NCBI GenBank assembly: GCA_012270695.1
Contig: JAAXHV010000027.1
Span: forward strand, 4,541-19,845
DNA from: Gammaproteobacteria bacterium
GTDB taxonomy: Bacteria > Pseudomonadota > Gammaproteobacteria > Eutrophobiales > Eutrophobiaceae
Length of the DNA: 15,305 nucleotides
Direction: 5' to 3'
The notes under the pieces are model-generated. The model was given only the letters and a program-made list of their open reading frames with translations, searched no databases and was not told where the DNA came from. Both the position numbers and the translations under genes were made by a program. Below are positions 1 through 6,618 of this stretch, in pieces. The first letter of the stretch is position 1. Each line of letters opens with the position of its first letter.

Positions 1-20
1 AATTCCTAATTCTTAATTCT
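1..20. repeat. Short heptad repeat tract (C-C/T-TAATT units)
   Basis: Two consecutive heptads, CCTAATT at 5-11 and CTTAATT at 12-18, preceded by AATT at 1-4, match the consensus of the longer tract at 10527-10561 in the same orientation. The tract overlaps the 3' end of the minus-strand transporter gene and supplies its last codons and its TAG stop. The window edge cuts the array, so its full length is unknown. Confidence 0.6.
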
Positions 21-920
21 CACCTCCCCCGCCCACCAAGCGGCCAGTATTGAACCGCTGATATTATGCCAGATACTGAACAGGGCACCGGGCAGCGCAG
101 CAAGCAGCGGGAATTTCGTCAATTCCACCAGTGCGATTGCGAGGCCGGAATTCTGCATGCCCACTTCAATGGCAAGGGTGCGCCGGATGCGTTCTTCACA
201 ACCGAACATCCAGGCCAGGCAATAACCGCCGGCCAGCCCGGATATATTATGCAGGCACACCGCAGCGATAACCGGCGCCGCCAGCATCGCCAGTTGCGTC
301 TGTGTATTGGCAATGATGATACCGATGATCAAAATAACGGCAACAACGGATATCCCGGGGAATATGCGTTTGATCACCCGTATCCTGTCACCCAGGCGGT
401 AATTGATGAACACCCCCAAACTAACCGGCGCCAGGATGATGGTGAAGATATTCAGCATCATGGCCAAAACCGGCACGGGGACTTTCTGCCCGATGTATAC
501 CCAGGTCAGCAGCGGTGTCAGGAATACCGCCAGCAGGGTGGATACAGCCGTCAGGGTAATGGATACGGCGACCTCGCCTTTCGCCAGGTAGCAGATGATA
601 TTGGACGCGGTTCCTCCGGGACACGAACCCACCAGCACCATGCCCAGCGCCAGTTCAACGGGCAAGCCCATGGACTCGGATACCAGCCATGCCACGAACG
701 GCATCAGGATAAACTGCAGGGCCACGCCGAGTGTGACCGCTTTGGGTCTTCTGATTACATTCCGGAAATCATCCGGGCGCAAGGTCATGCCCATGCCCAG
801 CATGACCAGGCCAAGCAGGGGGACGATATATCCCTTGAAAGGGAGCAACACTCCGGGATACAGGAAGGAAAAAATGCTGATGCCGATGGCGCCCAGTGGA
901 AAGAGTGTTATTGTCCTCAT
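6..920 (-). CDS. Bile acid:sodium symporter (BASS) family transporter
   Basis: This is a polytopic inner-membrane transporter of the BASS/SBF family, which moves organic anions such as bile acids or pantothenate-like substrates with Na+. The 304-residue protein is hydrophobic almost throughout. It carries the two family signatures: GSCPGGTASN at residues 98-107 (the unwound crossover helix) and EVGMQNSGLA at 252-261, where Glu252 and Gln256 correspond to sodium-site residues. I chose the ATG at 920 because the family's N-terminal helix begins there (MRTITLFPLG). The frame is open further upstream, to 1019, but those codons lie in a palindromic repeat and encode no helix. No Shine-Dalgarno is visible because the repeat abuts the start codon. 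The last four residues, RIKN, and the stop come from a heptad repeat. The substrate cannot be told from sequence. The neighbouring quinoprotein diverges from it. Confidence 0.88.
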   Translation of the reverse strand: MRTITLFPLGAIGISIFSFLYPGVLLPFKGYIVPLLGLVMLGMGMTLRPDDFRNVIRRPKAVTLGVALQFILMPFVAWLVSESMGLPVELALGMVLVGSCPGGTASNIICYLAKGEVAVSITLTAVSTLLAVFLTPLLTWVYIGQKVPVPVLAMMLNIFTIILAPVSLGVFINYRLGDRIRVIKRIFPGISVVAVILIIGIIIANTQTQLAMLAAPVIAAVCLHNISGLAGGYCLAWMFGCEERIRRTLAIEVGMQNSGLAIALVELTKFPLLAALPGALFSIWHNISGSILAAWWAGEVRIKN

Positions 921-1044
921 GAATGGGGTCACGTGAATGGGGTCAGGTCGCACATTGCACATTAGTATTTCATAGTCTATCTTTCCCCGGGTAATGTGCA
1001 ATGTGCGACCTGACCCCATTCATATGCGACCTGACCCCATTCAT
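919..1044. repeat. Mirror-symmetric palindromic intergenic repeat (REP/BIME-like)
   Basis: A perfect 31 bp inverted repeat (934-964 with 992-1022) encloses a 27 bp spacer. Each arm contains the core GGGGTCAGGTCGCAC or its complement. A second direct copy of TGCGACCTGACCCCATTCAT (20 bp) follows the right arm: it occurs at 1004-1023 and 1025-1044. On the left an outer partial copy (919-931) mirrors it. The element fills the space between two divergent start codons. From memory, this core resembles dispersed palindromes linked to REP-associated tyrosine transposases. No transposase is present here, so that link is inference. Confidence 0.75.
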
Positions 1045-2802
1045 TTGCTGATAGCGGCGCTGTTTTGCCTGTTAATACAACCCGTTTACGCGGTAGCCAT
1101 CCTGAGCGACAGCAGCGACTGGCCCTTGTACGGACGCACCTATGACAACCAGCGTTTCAGCCCCTTGTCCCAGGTCAATAGCGGCAACGTGGATCAGTTA
1201 CGGCTGGCCTGGCGTTTCAACACCGGCAAGGTCGGATCGTTCCAGACCTCGCCCATTATACGGGATGGCGTCATGTACATAACGACTCCTTACAACGATG
1301 TCATTGCCCTGCGCGCGGACACGGGTAAAGTGTTGTGGCGTTACCGGCATGACCTGCCGGACAAGACATTCTGCTGTGGTCCTGCCAACCGCGGGCCTGC
1401 CCTGAGCGCGGACAAGGTCTTCAGTGTCACCATTGACGCCAGGCTGATCGCCCTGGACCGGAAAACGGGCGAGGTGATCTGGGACGTGGCGATCACGGAC
1501 ACTGATACCGGCAAGGCGGAACAGCTCGACGCGCTGCTGGGCGTGGCTGAACTGCAAGGCGCAATACAATCGGGACAGACCGGCTATACCGCCAACCTGG
1601 CCCCCCAGGTATTTGCCGGCAAAGTCCTGGTGGGCATTTCCGGCGCGGGTTACGGCCTGCACATGGACCTGGAACAGGAGGGCGAATACACATTGTCAGT
1701 CGGCGGCCTGTCCGGTGGAGAACACGGTTTACGTGGATTTATCGTCGCTTACGATACGGAAACAGGCGAGGAAATCTGGCGCTGGTACAGCACCCCGGAA
1801 TCCGGCTGGCAGGGCGAATGGCGCAGACAAACGGAGTACGGCGCGCCACTGAACCGGGACCTGAAAGCAGAGCGCCGCGCCAACAAGACCTATGCCGACA
1901 CCTGGCATTACGGCGGCGGTTCAATTTACACGACGCCAGCCATTGACCCTGAACTCGGCCTGATTTATATCGGCACCGGCAACCCGTCGCCGCAGATGGA
2001 TGACTCAACCCGTCCCGGCGATAACCTGTACACTGTCAGCCTGGTCGCCCTGGAAGCGGACACGGGCAAGTTGCGCTGGCATTACCAGCAGGTGCCCCAC
2101 GACCGCTGGGGTTACGACGTCGCCAGCCCACCGCTGCTGTTCGAGCTGGTTGAAAACGGCAAAACCATCAAGGCAGTGGGGCAAGCCAGCAAACTCGGCT
2201 GGCTGTTTATCCATGACCGGCTGACCGGCAAGCTGATCCGGCGCAGCGAGGCTTTTATCAAACCGGAAAACCTGTTCGCGCGGCCATCAAAGGAAGGCGT
2301 GCGTATCGTGCCCGGCACCCTGGGCGCAGTGTCCTGGTCGCCGGTCGCTTACCACCCCGGCCTGCAACAGGTTTATATACCCGGCATTTACCAGCCTTCC
2401 CTGTTTTATTCCCGCAAACTGGACCCGCAACCAGGCGCGCCCTGGCAGAGTTACACTTTTTTCAAGAAAGCCGATGAACCGGATTGGGGTGTGCTCAGCG
2501 CCATCGACGTCGTTTCCGGCAAACTGAGTTGGCAACAAAAAGTGGCGCAACCCATGGTCGGCGGCGTGCTGGCCACCGCCGGCGACCTGATCTTCTCCGG
2601 CGAAGGCAACGGCCGCTTCGTCGCCTACGACGCCCACAGCGGCGCGCCCTTATGGCAGCACCAGAGCGACTACGGCGTCAATGCCCCGCCCGTCAGCTAT
2701 ATGCTCAACGGCAAACAATACATTTCCGTTGCCGCGGGAGGAAACTCCCTATTCGGCTACAAAGTCGGGGATGAAATACTGACGTTCAGCCTGGATGATT
2801 GA
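1024..2802 (+). CDS. PQQ-dependent dehydrogenase-like quinoprotein (exported beta-propeller)
   Basis: This is a periplasmic quinoprotein of the methanol/alcohol dehydrogenase superfamily, an eight-bladed propeller that oxidises alcohols or sugars using PQQ. A signal peptide (hydrophobic stretch near residues 8-23, likely cleavage after VYA) precedes the mature start DWPLYGRTYDNQRFSPL. Repeated blade motifs of the form ALxxxTGKxxW are present. Numbering from the ATG at 1024, the vicinal cysteine pair is Cys117-Cys118, the metal-ligand Glu is Glu233 (SGGEHGLRG), the ligand Asn is Asn320 (GTGNPS), and RPGDN ends at 334. The catalytic-Asp position is Gly363 (PHDRWGYD), with Asp365 two residues later. 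There is no CxxCH, hence no fused cytochrome c. The frame opens at 994, but codons up to about 1044 are repeat-derived (RPDPIH), so the native start is uncertain and no Shine-Dalgarno is seen. About 20 residues are inserted before Glu233. The substrate is unknown. Confidence 0.85.
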   Translation: MRPDPIHLLIAALFCLLIQPVYAVAILSDSSDWPLYGRTYDNQRFSPLSQVNSGNVDQLRLAWRFNTGKVGSFQTSPIIRDGVMYITTPYNDVIALRADTGKVLWRYRHDLPDKTFCCGPANRGPALSADKVFSVTIDARLIALDRKTGEVIWDVAITDTDTGKAEQLDALLGVAELQGAIQSGQTGYTANLAPQVFAGKVLVGISGAGYGLHMDLEQEGEYTLSVGGLSGGEHGLRGFIVAYDTETGEEIWRWYSTPESGWQGEWRRQTEYGAPLNRDLKAERRANKTYADTWHYGGGSIYTTPAIDPELGLIYIGTGNPSPQMDDSTRPGDNLYTVSLVALEADTGKLRWHYQQVPHDRWGYDVASPPLLFELVENGKTIKAVGQASKLGWLFIHDRLTGKLIRRSEAFIKPENLFARPSKEGVRIVPGTLGAVSWSPVAYHPGLQQVYIPGIYQPSLFYSRKLDPQPGAPWQSYTFFKKADEPDWGVLSAIDVVSGKLSWQQKVAQPMVGGVLATAGDLIFSGEGNGRFVAYDAHSGAPLWQHQSDYGVNAPPVSYMLNGKQYISVAAGGNSLFGYKVGDEILTFSLDD

Positions 2803-2836
2803 GACAGAAGACAGTTAATTTGAGGGACATCCAAGG

Positions 2837-3424
2837 ATGGAAACGAAAATACGCGACATTTATCATGCAGGCTTCCTTGATAAGAGAGTGGAGTCGCAAA
2901 AGAGTCTTATATCGAAACTCAATAACGTATCCCCTGACACAGCCCGCACACTTATTCGCGAGACAGTTAATAGTGAATGGTTTGCTGATACCTTCCTGAG
3001 CGGCAATCTTAAGGGTTGGCCAGTAGGAATGTTACCGGTAGCAATTTATGAGGCGCTGAAAAAGGCCGGCGTCGTCACTTCTGCGCAAATTGTCATTGAC
3101 AATGTCCAGGGTGGCAAATTTCGTAAACATCCAGAGGTATCGGTTGAGCAGTATAAGTATTTACAACATGCGTTAGACCATGGTGAAGTATTGCTTGAAC
3201 GCCCAGGCCGAGTAAAGCAAGGCCCCAGAAATACCTTACTGATACATTATCGTGACGGGGATGATTGGTGGCGTTATGTAGCAAACATCAAAAAAGATAA
3301 ATTGTATCTGCTTACAGTGTTTCGTGGCAGTTATATAGCAAGACAAAAAGTGTTAAAGAGAACCGGGCTAATAACAATTAAACCCTGGGATGAAGATATC
3401 TGGCAAAAAAAACACGGAGCCTGA
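2837..3424 (+). CDS. Orphan protein with phage head-morphogenesis-tail (PBECR-like) domain
   Basis: This is a 195-residue soluble protein I cannot name with certainty. Residues about 60-175 resemble, by eye, the C-terminal domain of Mu gpF-type head-morphogenesis proteins, which is grouped with barnase/EndoU/colicin/RelE-like nucleases. The shared pattern is an LPxAIxxAL helix (66-74), a strand with IVID (85-88), KHPEVSVEQYKYL (97-109), DHGEVL (114-119), an aromatic strand pair and YLLTVFRGS (157-165), followed by a basic helix. No head-protein N-terminal part is present. The start is supported by GAGGG about ten bases upstream. The gene is visibly more AT-rich than its neighbours, which suggests transfer. 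It follows the quinoprotein gene by 34 bp on the same strand. Nuclease activity is not shown by any residue I can assign. Confidence 0.6.
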   Translation: METKIRDIYHAGFLDKRVESQKSLISKLNNVSPDTARTLIRETVNSEWFADTFLSGNLKGWPVGMLPVAIYEALKKAGVVTSAQIVIDNVQGGKFRKHPEVSVEQYKYLQHALDHGEVLLERPGRVKQGPRNTLLIHYRDGDDWWRYVANIKKDKLYLLTVFRGSYIARQKVLKRTGLITIKPWDEDIWQKKHGA

Positions 3425-3681
3425 AGGGGCGGCACTCCCCACGTGCTACACTACAACATGCAGCTTTTACGGTCAGCCTGTAACTCAGGCTCCGGTATAA
3501 TTATAGCAAACACTGGTAGTCAAAATCAAACAGAATTCCGGGAAAGAGCAGATAAGCGGAGTAACCCTGGATCATATCTGTGAGTAACGATCAGTGTGCC
3601 GCCAAACCTGTTATTTTCATTGTCCGGAATGCAATATTATTGGATAATCAGGTTTGTATCGTCCTTAGAGGAGAGATAGCG
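3425..3681. other. 257 bp intergenic region, no gene recognised
   Basis: This is the longest gene-free stretch. It holds a small hairpin (AGCCTG at 3475-3480 pairing with CAGGCT at 3486-3491, five-base loop) with no T-run after it, and a TATAAT at 3496-3501 that lacks a recognisable -35 at 16-18 bp. A GTG-initiated upstream extension of the next gene (from 3580) is open, but that part shows no membrane-family similarity and is probably leader sequence. Confidence 0.5.
3669..3673 (+). promoter_or_regulatory. Shine-Dalgarno AGGAG deciding the GTG start of the DUF4389 gene
   Basis: AGGAG lies within AGAGGAGAG, eight bases before the GTG at 3682. This favours 3682 over the open GTG at 3580, which has no comparable site. 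Confidence 0.75.
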
Positions 3682-4032
3682 GTGACTATAAAAGAAAATG
3701 TGAAAAACCCGGACACATGGCTGCGCGGCCTGTTTATCGTCATCTTCGGCGCCATTCTTTATTTTGTTTTTATCCTTGTCTGGTTATTGGTCGTGTTTCA
3801 ATTCGTCAGCAAGCTGCTCACGGGTGATTTAAACCGGCCACTGGCTGATTTCAGTGTCGGACTGCTGCGTTACATCTCTCAAATCCTGAGTTATATCACT
3901 TTCCAGTCGGATGAGAGGCCCTTCCCCTTCAATCCCTGGCCGGAAAAAGTCAAGACCGAACCGGCGCCCAGGCCGAGGTCCAGACGCCGCACAACCCGCC
4001 CCCCTGCCAGGGCAAAAAAAGAGGGTTCATAG
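3682..4032 (+). CDS. DUF4389 family membrane protein
   Basis: This 116-residue small integral membrane protein belongs to the DUF4389 family, whose function is unknown. The family hallmarks are present: a W-x-R-x-LF entry to the first membrane helix (Trp13 to Phe18), a long helix to about residue 41 ending VVFQF, LLTGDLNRPL at 45-54, a second hydrophobic/amphipathic segment with LLRYISQILSYITF (61-74), and the terminal PFPFNPWP (80-87). A proline- and arginine-rich tail (KTEPAPRPRSRRRTTRP and beyond) follows and is probably cytoplasmic and disordered. The start is set by the AGGAG eight bases upstream of GTG. It stands alone, with 257 bp before it and a convergent metA gene after it, so the context gives no role. 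Confidence 0.8.
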   Translation: MTIKENVKNPDTWLRGLFIVIFGAILYFVFILVWLLVVFQFVSKLLTGDLNRPLADFSVGLLRYISQILSYITFQSDERPFPFNPWPEKVKTEPAPRPRSRRRTTRPPARAKKEGS

Positions 4033-4194
4033 CCCGCATATCTCATTATGGCTCATCGAAGCCGGGTTTAAGAGAGGGGCGAACCATTCCATTACCAGGC
4101 CGCTGTCTGCCATCGGCTGTTTGTTTGCTGTCTGGGAATTGCGGGCGAGAGGGAACGTGATATGTAACGGGTAAGGGCCCGGCACAGGCGCCCG
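4033..4194. other. Convergent intergenic region between the DUF4389 gene and metA
   Basis: These 162 bp separate two genes that point toward each other, so a bidirectional terminator is expected. Only an imperfect GC hairpin is visible around 4164-4192 (ACGGG with CCCGT plus GCC with GGC inside), without a T-run on either strand. I see no convincing coding sequence. Confidence 0.4.
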
Positions 4195-5208
4195 TCAACC
4201 CGAGTGGGTCAACTGGTAGACTTGCCCTATCCAGTTGTTAATGACGGATTCAGCGCTGTCATGCCAGGTGTTGTCGAGTGAAGGCGCTATCAGTGCTTCA
4301 GGAAATTCCGGTATTTCACTCCCGGCCTTCCTGGCAGCCACCACTCGCTCCCGATACTCAGCCAGTACCGCGCGGGTTTGCAGGCTGAAATAATTCCCCG
4401 GAAACGGCGGGTAGCTATCCGTTTCACCGGTCATATAACGCATCACTTCCCGCTTGTATTCCTTAAGTAGACTGTTCACGTCGTACTCCGGATGCCCTTG
4501 AAAAAAAACCAGGCGTAATCCGTCTTCGCTGACGGCCAGGTGAACCCCCGCCTGTTCGCTCTCAACCAGCACGTTCAGGCCGGCAGCGGCAAACTGTTGC
4601 GGCGTCACAGCATTAAAACGGGAGTGCGGAACGTCGAAGCGCGTATTCATCCCTGCCACCAGGGGGTGCGAACGATCCCTGACTCTGTGCGAATATATCC
4701 CCCAGCACTTATAGGGTAGGGGAATGCGTGTCTGCCCGTAACGGAACTGCAATACCGCATGGGTAGCCAGACAGGAACACAGTATGGACGTAACGTTATC
4801 GCAGGCCCAGTCAACCACATCTATCAACGGCAACCAGAAATCCTGCTTATCCAGGGCCGGATCGACTACGTTGGCGCCACTGATAATCAACGCGTCCAGT
4901 CCGTCGGATTTTATTTCATCGAAACTCTTGTAATACATGGCGACGTGCTCACGGCTTTCCTCACTGCGCGCTAATTCCTTCATGGTAAACGGATGGACAT
5001 AAAACCTGGCAATCTGGTTGCTTTCTCCCACGAGCCTGAAAAACTGCCTTTCCGTTGCTTCCAGGGCCTTGTCCGGCATCATGTTAAGCAGGCCGATGTG
5101 TAATTCCCGTACCTCCTGGCTGGCTGCAGTATCCTCGGGTATCACAAGACTGCCCTCAGCCTGAAGTCTTTTGAAGCTGGGTAAATCGGTATCAGCAACC
5201 AGCGGCAT
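4195..5208 (-). CDS. metA: MetA-family homoserine O-acyltransferase
   Basis: MetA enzymes acylate L-homoserine from an acyl-CoA in the cytoplasm, the first committed step of methionine synthesis. At 337 residues this is slightly longer than E. coli MetA (309). The glutamine-amidotransferase-like fold is recognisable from IGLLNMMPDKALEATERQF (38-56), the nucleophile Cys146 (CLATHA), PHSRF (194-198), and the His239/Glu241 pair in QGHPEYD with Arg253 after it. These match Cys142, Arg193, His235, Glu237 and Arg249 of the E. coli enzyme. The residue aligning with E. coli Gly111 is Val115 (SGANVVD). Published work on the family links Gly there to succinyl-CoA and Glu to acetyl-CoA use, so the acyl donor is unclear. 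It starts 3 bp after the upstream P-loop NTPase gene and is surely co-transcribed with it. A related activity on another substrate is possible. Confidence 0.85.
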   Translation of the reverse strand: MPLVADTDLPSFKRLQAEGSLVIPEDTAASQEVRELHIGLLNMMPDKALEATERQFFRLVGESNQIARFYVHPFTMKELARSEESREHVAMYYKSFDEIKSDGLDALIISGANVVDPALDKQDFWLPLIDVVDWACDNVTSILCSCLATHAVLQFRYGQTRIPLPYKCWGIYSHRVRDRSHPLVAGMNTRFDVPHSRFNAVTPQQFAAAGLNVLVESEQAGVHLAVSEDGLRLVFFQGHPEYDVNSLLKEYKREVMRYMTGETDSYPPFPGNYFSLQTRAVLAEYRERVVAARKAGSEIPEFPEALIAPSLDNTWHDSAESVINNWIGQVYQLTHSG

Positions 5209-5211
5209 TGA

Positions 5212-6057
5212 TTATTCCTCCTGTCTAGACAACACGTCAGCAACGAGATTGATGAAATCATTTTCGGATTCCACGGTAATAATTTCATCAGTGGCAACGG
5301 TATAACCGTATCTGGAGGCGATACGTTCATAGCGCGGGAGACGGGCGCGAAACAACCGGGGAAACACCCACCTGACGAAATCATCCGGTTCGATCAAAGC
5401 GATATAATCCAGCCCTCGTTGCCGCATGTAAACAGCGAGCTGTTCATCCAGGAAGGCCTCCTGATAATACATCGGCTTGGGGTCCTGCTCGGCCCGTCCT
5501 ATCAAATCTTTTTCATCTTCAGCGGTAGCCTCGATATATAAAATCAACGTGTGCCCTGCCAACAGCTTGAGCACGCCATCATCCATTTCGCACAGACTGC
5601 CGCCGGCATCATTGACAAAATGCGAGTAACCGTACACCTCATGGGCCTTGCGAATGAATTCCGGCACATCATTCATCGAGTTCCTCTCGGCAATCCTGTG
5701 TAATTCCTGGCGCCGTTTGAATTCTTCCATACCCAGCCCGCCCAGTTCCGGATTGCCCAGTTTGCCCAAAAAACTGGAAAGCGGCTTGAGGTTGTCGATA
5801 TCCAAATTATTGAAAATATGAATAGAGTCGGAGCGCAGCAAGTCGCGCATGAAGGGGATCTGCATGACGTGTTGCTTGATGTTATCCAGGATCGGCTCAT
5901 CCAGGTAACGGGTGCCAATGCGGTAATCACCGGAATAATGGAACCAGTTGTGGCGGCGCAGCTTTCTTGCCAGGGTGGTCTTGCCGACCCCGGACATGCC
6001 CAAAAGCGTTACGGATTTATGCCCCCAGCGCCTGAATTCATCGCCTGTCAGTCTCAT
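5212..6057 (-). CDS. P-loop NTPase/kinase-like protein, metA-linked
   Basis: This is a 281-residue cytoplasmic protein of unknown function. A clear Walker A motif, GMSGVGKTT, sits at residues 20-28 directly after an amphipathic start and a beta strand (SVTLLG), as in small-molecule kinases such as shikimate or adenylate kinase. Further on, HFVNDAGGSLCEM may contain the switch or Walker B region, and HTLILYIEA is a buried strand. The C-terminal half is rich in charged and aromatic residues (DDFVRWVFPRLFRARL). No DNA-binding or membrane segment is seen. The start ATG at 6057 has a weak GAAG upstream; the Walker A position fits this start. It ends 3 bp before metA, implying translational coupling and a shared function, perhaps phosphorylating or sensing a methionine-pathway metabolite. 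That is inference only. Confidence 0.7.
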   Translation of the reverse strand: MRLTGDEFRRWGHKSVTLLGMSGVGKTTLARKLRRHNWFHYSGDYRIGTRYLDEPILDNIKQHVMQIPFMRDLLRSDSIHIFNNLDIDNLKPLSSFLGKLGNPELGGLGMEEFKRRQELHRIAERNSMNDVPEFIRKAHEVYGYSHFVNDAGGSLCEMDDGVLKLLAGHTLILYIEATAEDEKDLIGRAEQDPKPMYYQEAFLDEQLAVYMRQRGLDYIALIEPDDFVRWVFPRLFRARLPRYERIASRYGYTVATDEIITVESENDFINLVADVLSRQEE

Positions 6058-6101
6058 GATCGTTAACTTCTTCGGGAAAATCCGGGTTAGTATAAGGTGC
6101 G

Positions 6102-6596
6102 TCAGTACGTGCTGACGGCGTGGGCCGGCCTTAATTCAATACGTACATGTAGTTTGTCATAGTGCATGATATCAATTTTAAAATGACTGTCTGCGTGTTC
6201 GAGAATGACATCCATGAATGCTATCTTAGCGGATTTAAAAACGGTTTTCCCCTGCTCACTGTGTATTGGTCGCAACACAATCGGGTCATCATTGCCCCTG
6301 AAATCGGAGAGAAAATTCAAAATGACGCCATCCTCAGCCGGGCAAAACGTCCAGGTATGATTACTGAACCCGGTATATGCTGTTCCTGAAACGCAATCAG
6401 GATCAACCCGGATAAAATTTATGTTATACGGGGTCGGTCCTACCGGAGTATGCACGGCCTCACCGCGCCAGTTTCCTTCCAGACTCGACAACCAATGGCC
6501 CTTCAGGGTCAACTCAGCGGAAGGAGGATAAAAGGGGACGGTAACTAATACGATTAACAGTAAGTTATACAGGAAAAACCGTTTCCGGTTCAGCAT
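6102..6596 (-). CDS. Hypothetical exported or membrane-anchored protein
   Basis: This 164-residue protein matches no family I recognise. The N terminus has a basic MLNRKR followed by a hydrophobic stretch at about 8-21, a signal peptide or anchor without a lipobox cysteine. The remainder is predicted to be beta-rich: LEGNWRGEA (39-47) resembles the opening strand of lipocalin-like barrels, and Cys68 and Cys85 could form a disulfide in the periplasm. It starts 22 bp after the pnp stop on the same strand with no evident Shine-Dalgarno, and its stop lies inside a small hairpin (6100-6117). It may be transcribed by read-through from pnp. That the frame is a real gene rests on its signal-like N terminus, length and position. 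Confidence 0.6.
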   Translation of the reverse strand: MLNRKRFFLYNLLLIVLVTVPFYPPSAELTLKGHWLSSLEGNWRGEAVHTPVGPTPYNINFIRVDPDCVSGTAYTGFSNHTWTFCPAEDGVILNFLSDFRGNDDPIVLRPIHSEQGKTVFKSAKIAFMDVILEHADSHFKIDIMHYDKLHVRIELRPAHAVSTY

Positions 6597-6618
6597 TTGC
6601 AGGGGGAACTGCTACGTT

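Noticed and set aside
66..965. A 299-codon open frame antisense to the transporter
   Set aside because: It is rich in His, Gln and Gly, lacks any domain or ribosome site, and mirrors a clear membrane transporter on the other strand.
3473..3501. Possible promoter with TATAAT at 3496-3501
   Set aside because: No -35-like hexamer exists at 16-18 bp and the extended -10 TG is absent.
3911..4174. An 87-codon frame overlapping the DUF4389 gene tail
   Set aside because: It is out of frame with the recognised gene for half its length and has no ribosome site or domain.
5209..5211. Search for a SAM riboswitch or MetJ box before metA
   Set aside because: metA follows the NTPase gene by 3 bp, leaving no room, and the NTPase upstream region shows no such structure.
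6085..6117. Hairpin and TATACT (minus strand) between the exported protein and the NTPase gene
   Set aside because: The six-pair hairpin has no T-run and the -10 has no matching -35, so neither a terminator nor a promoter can be claimed.
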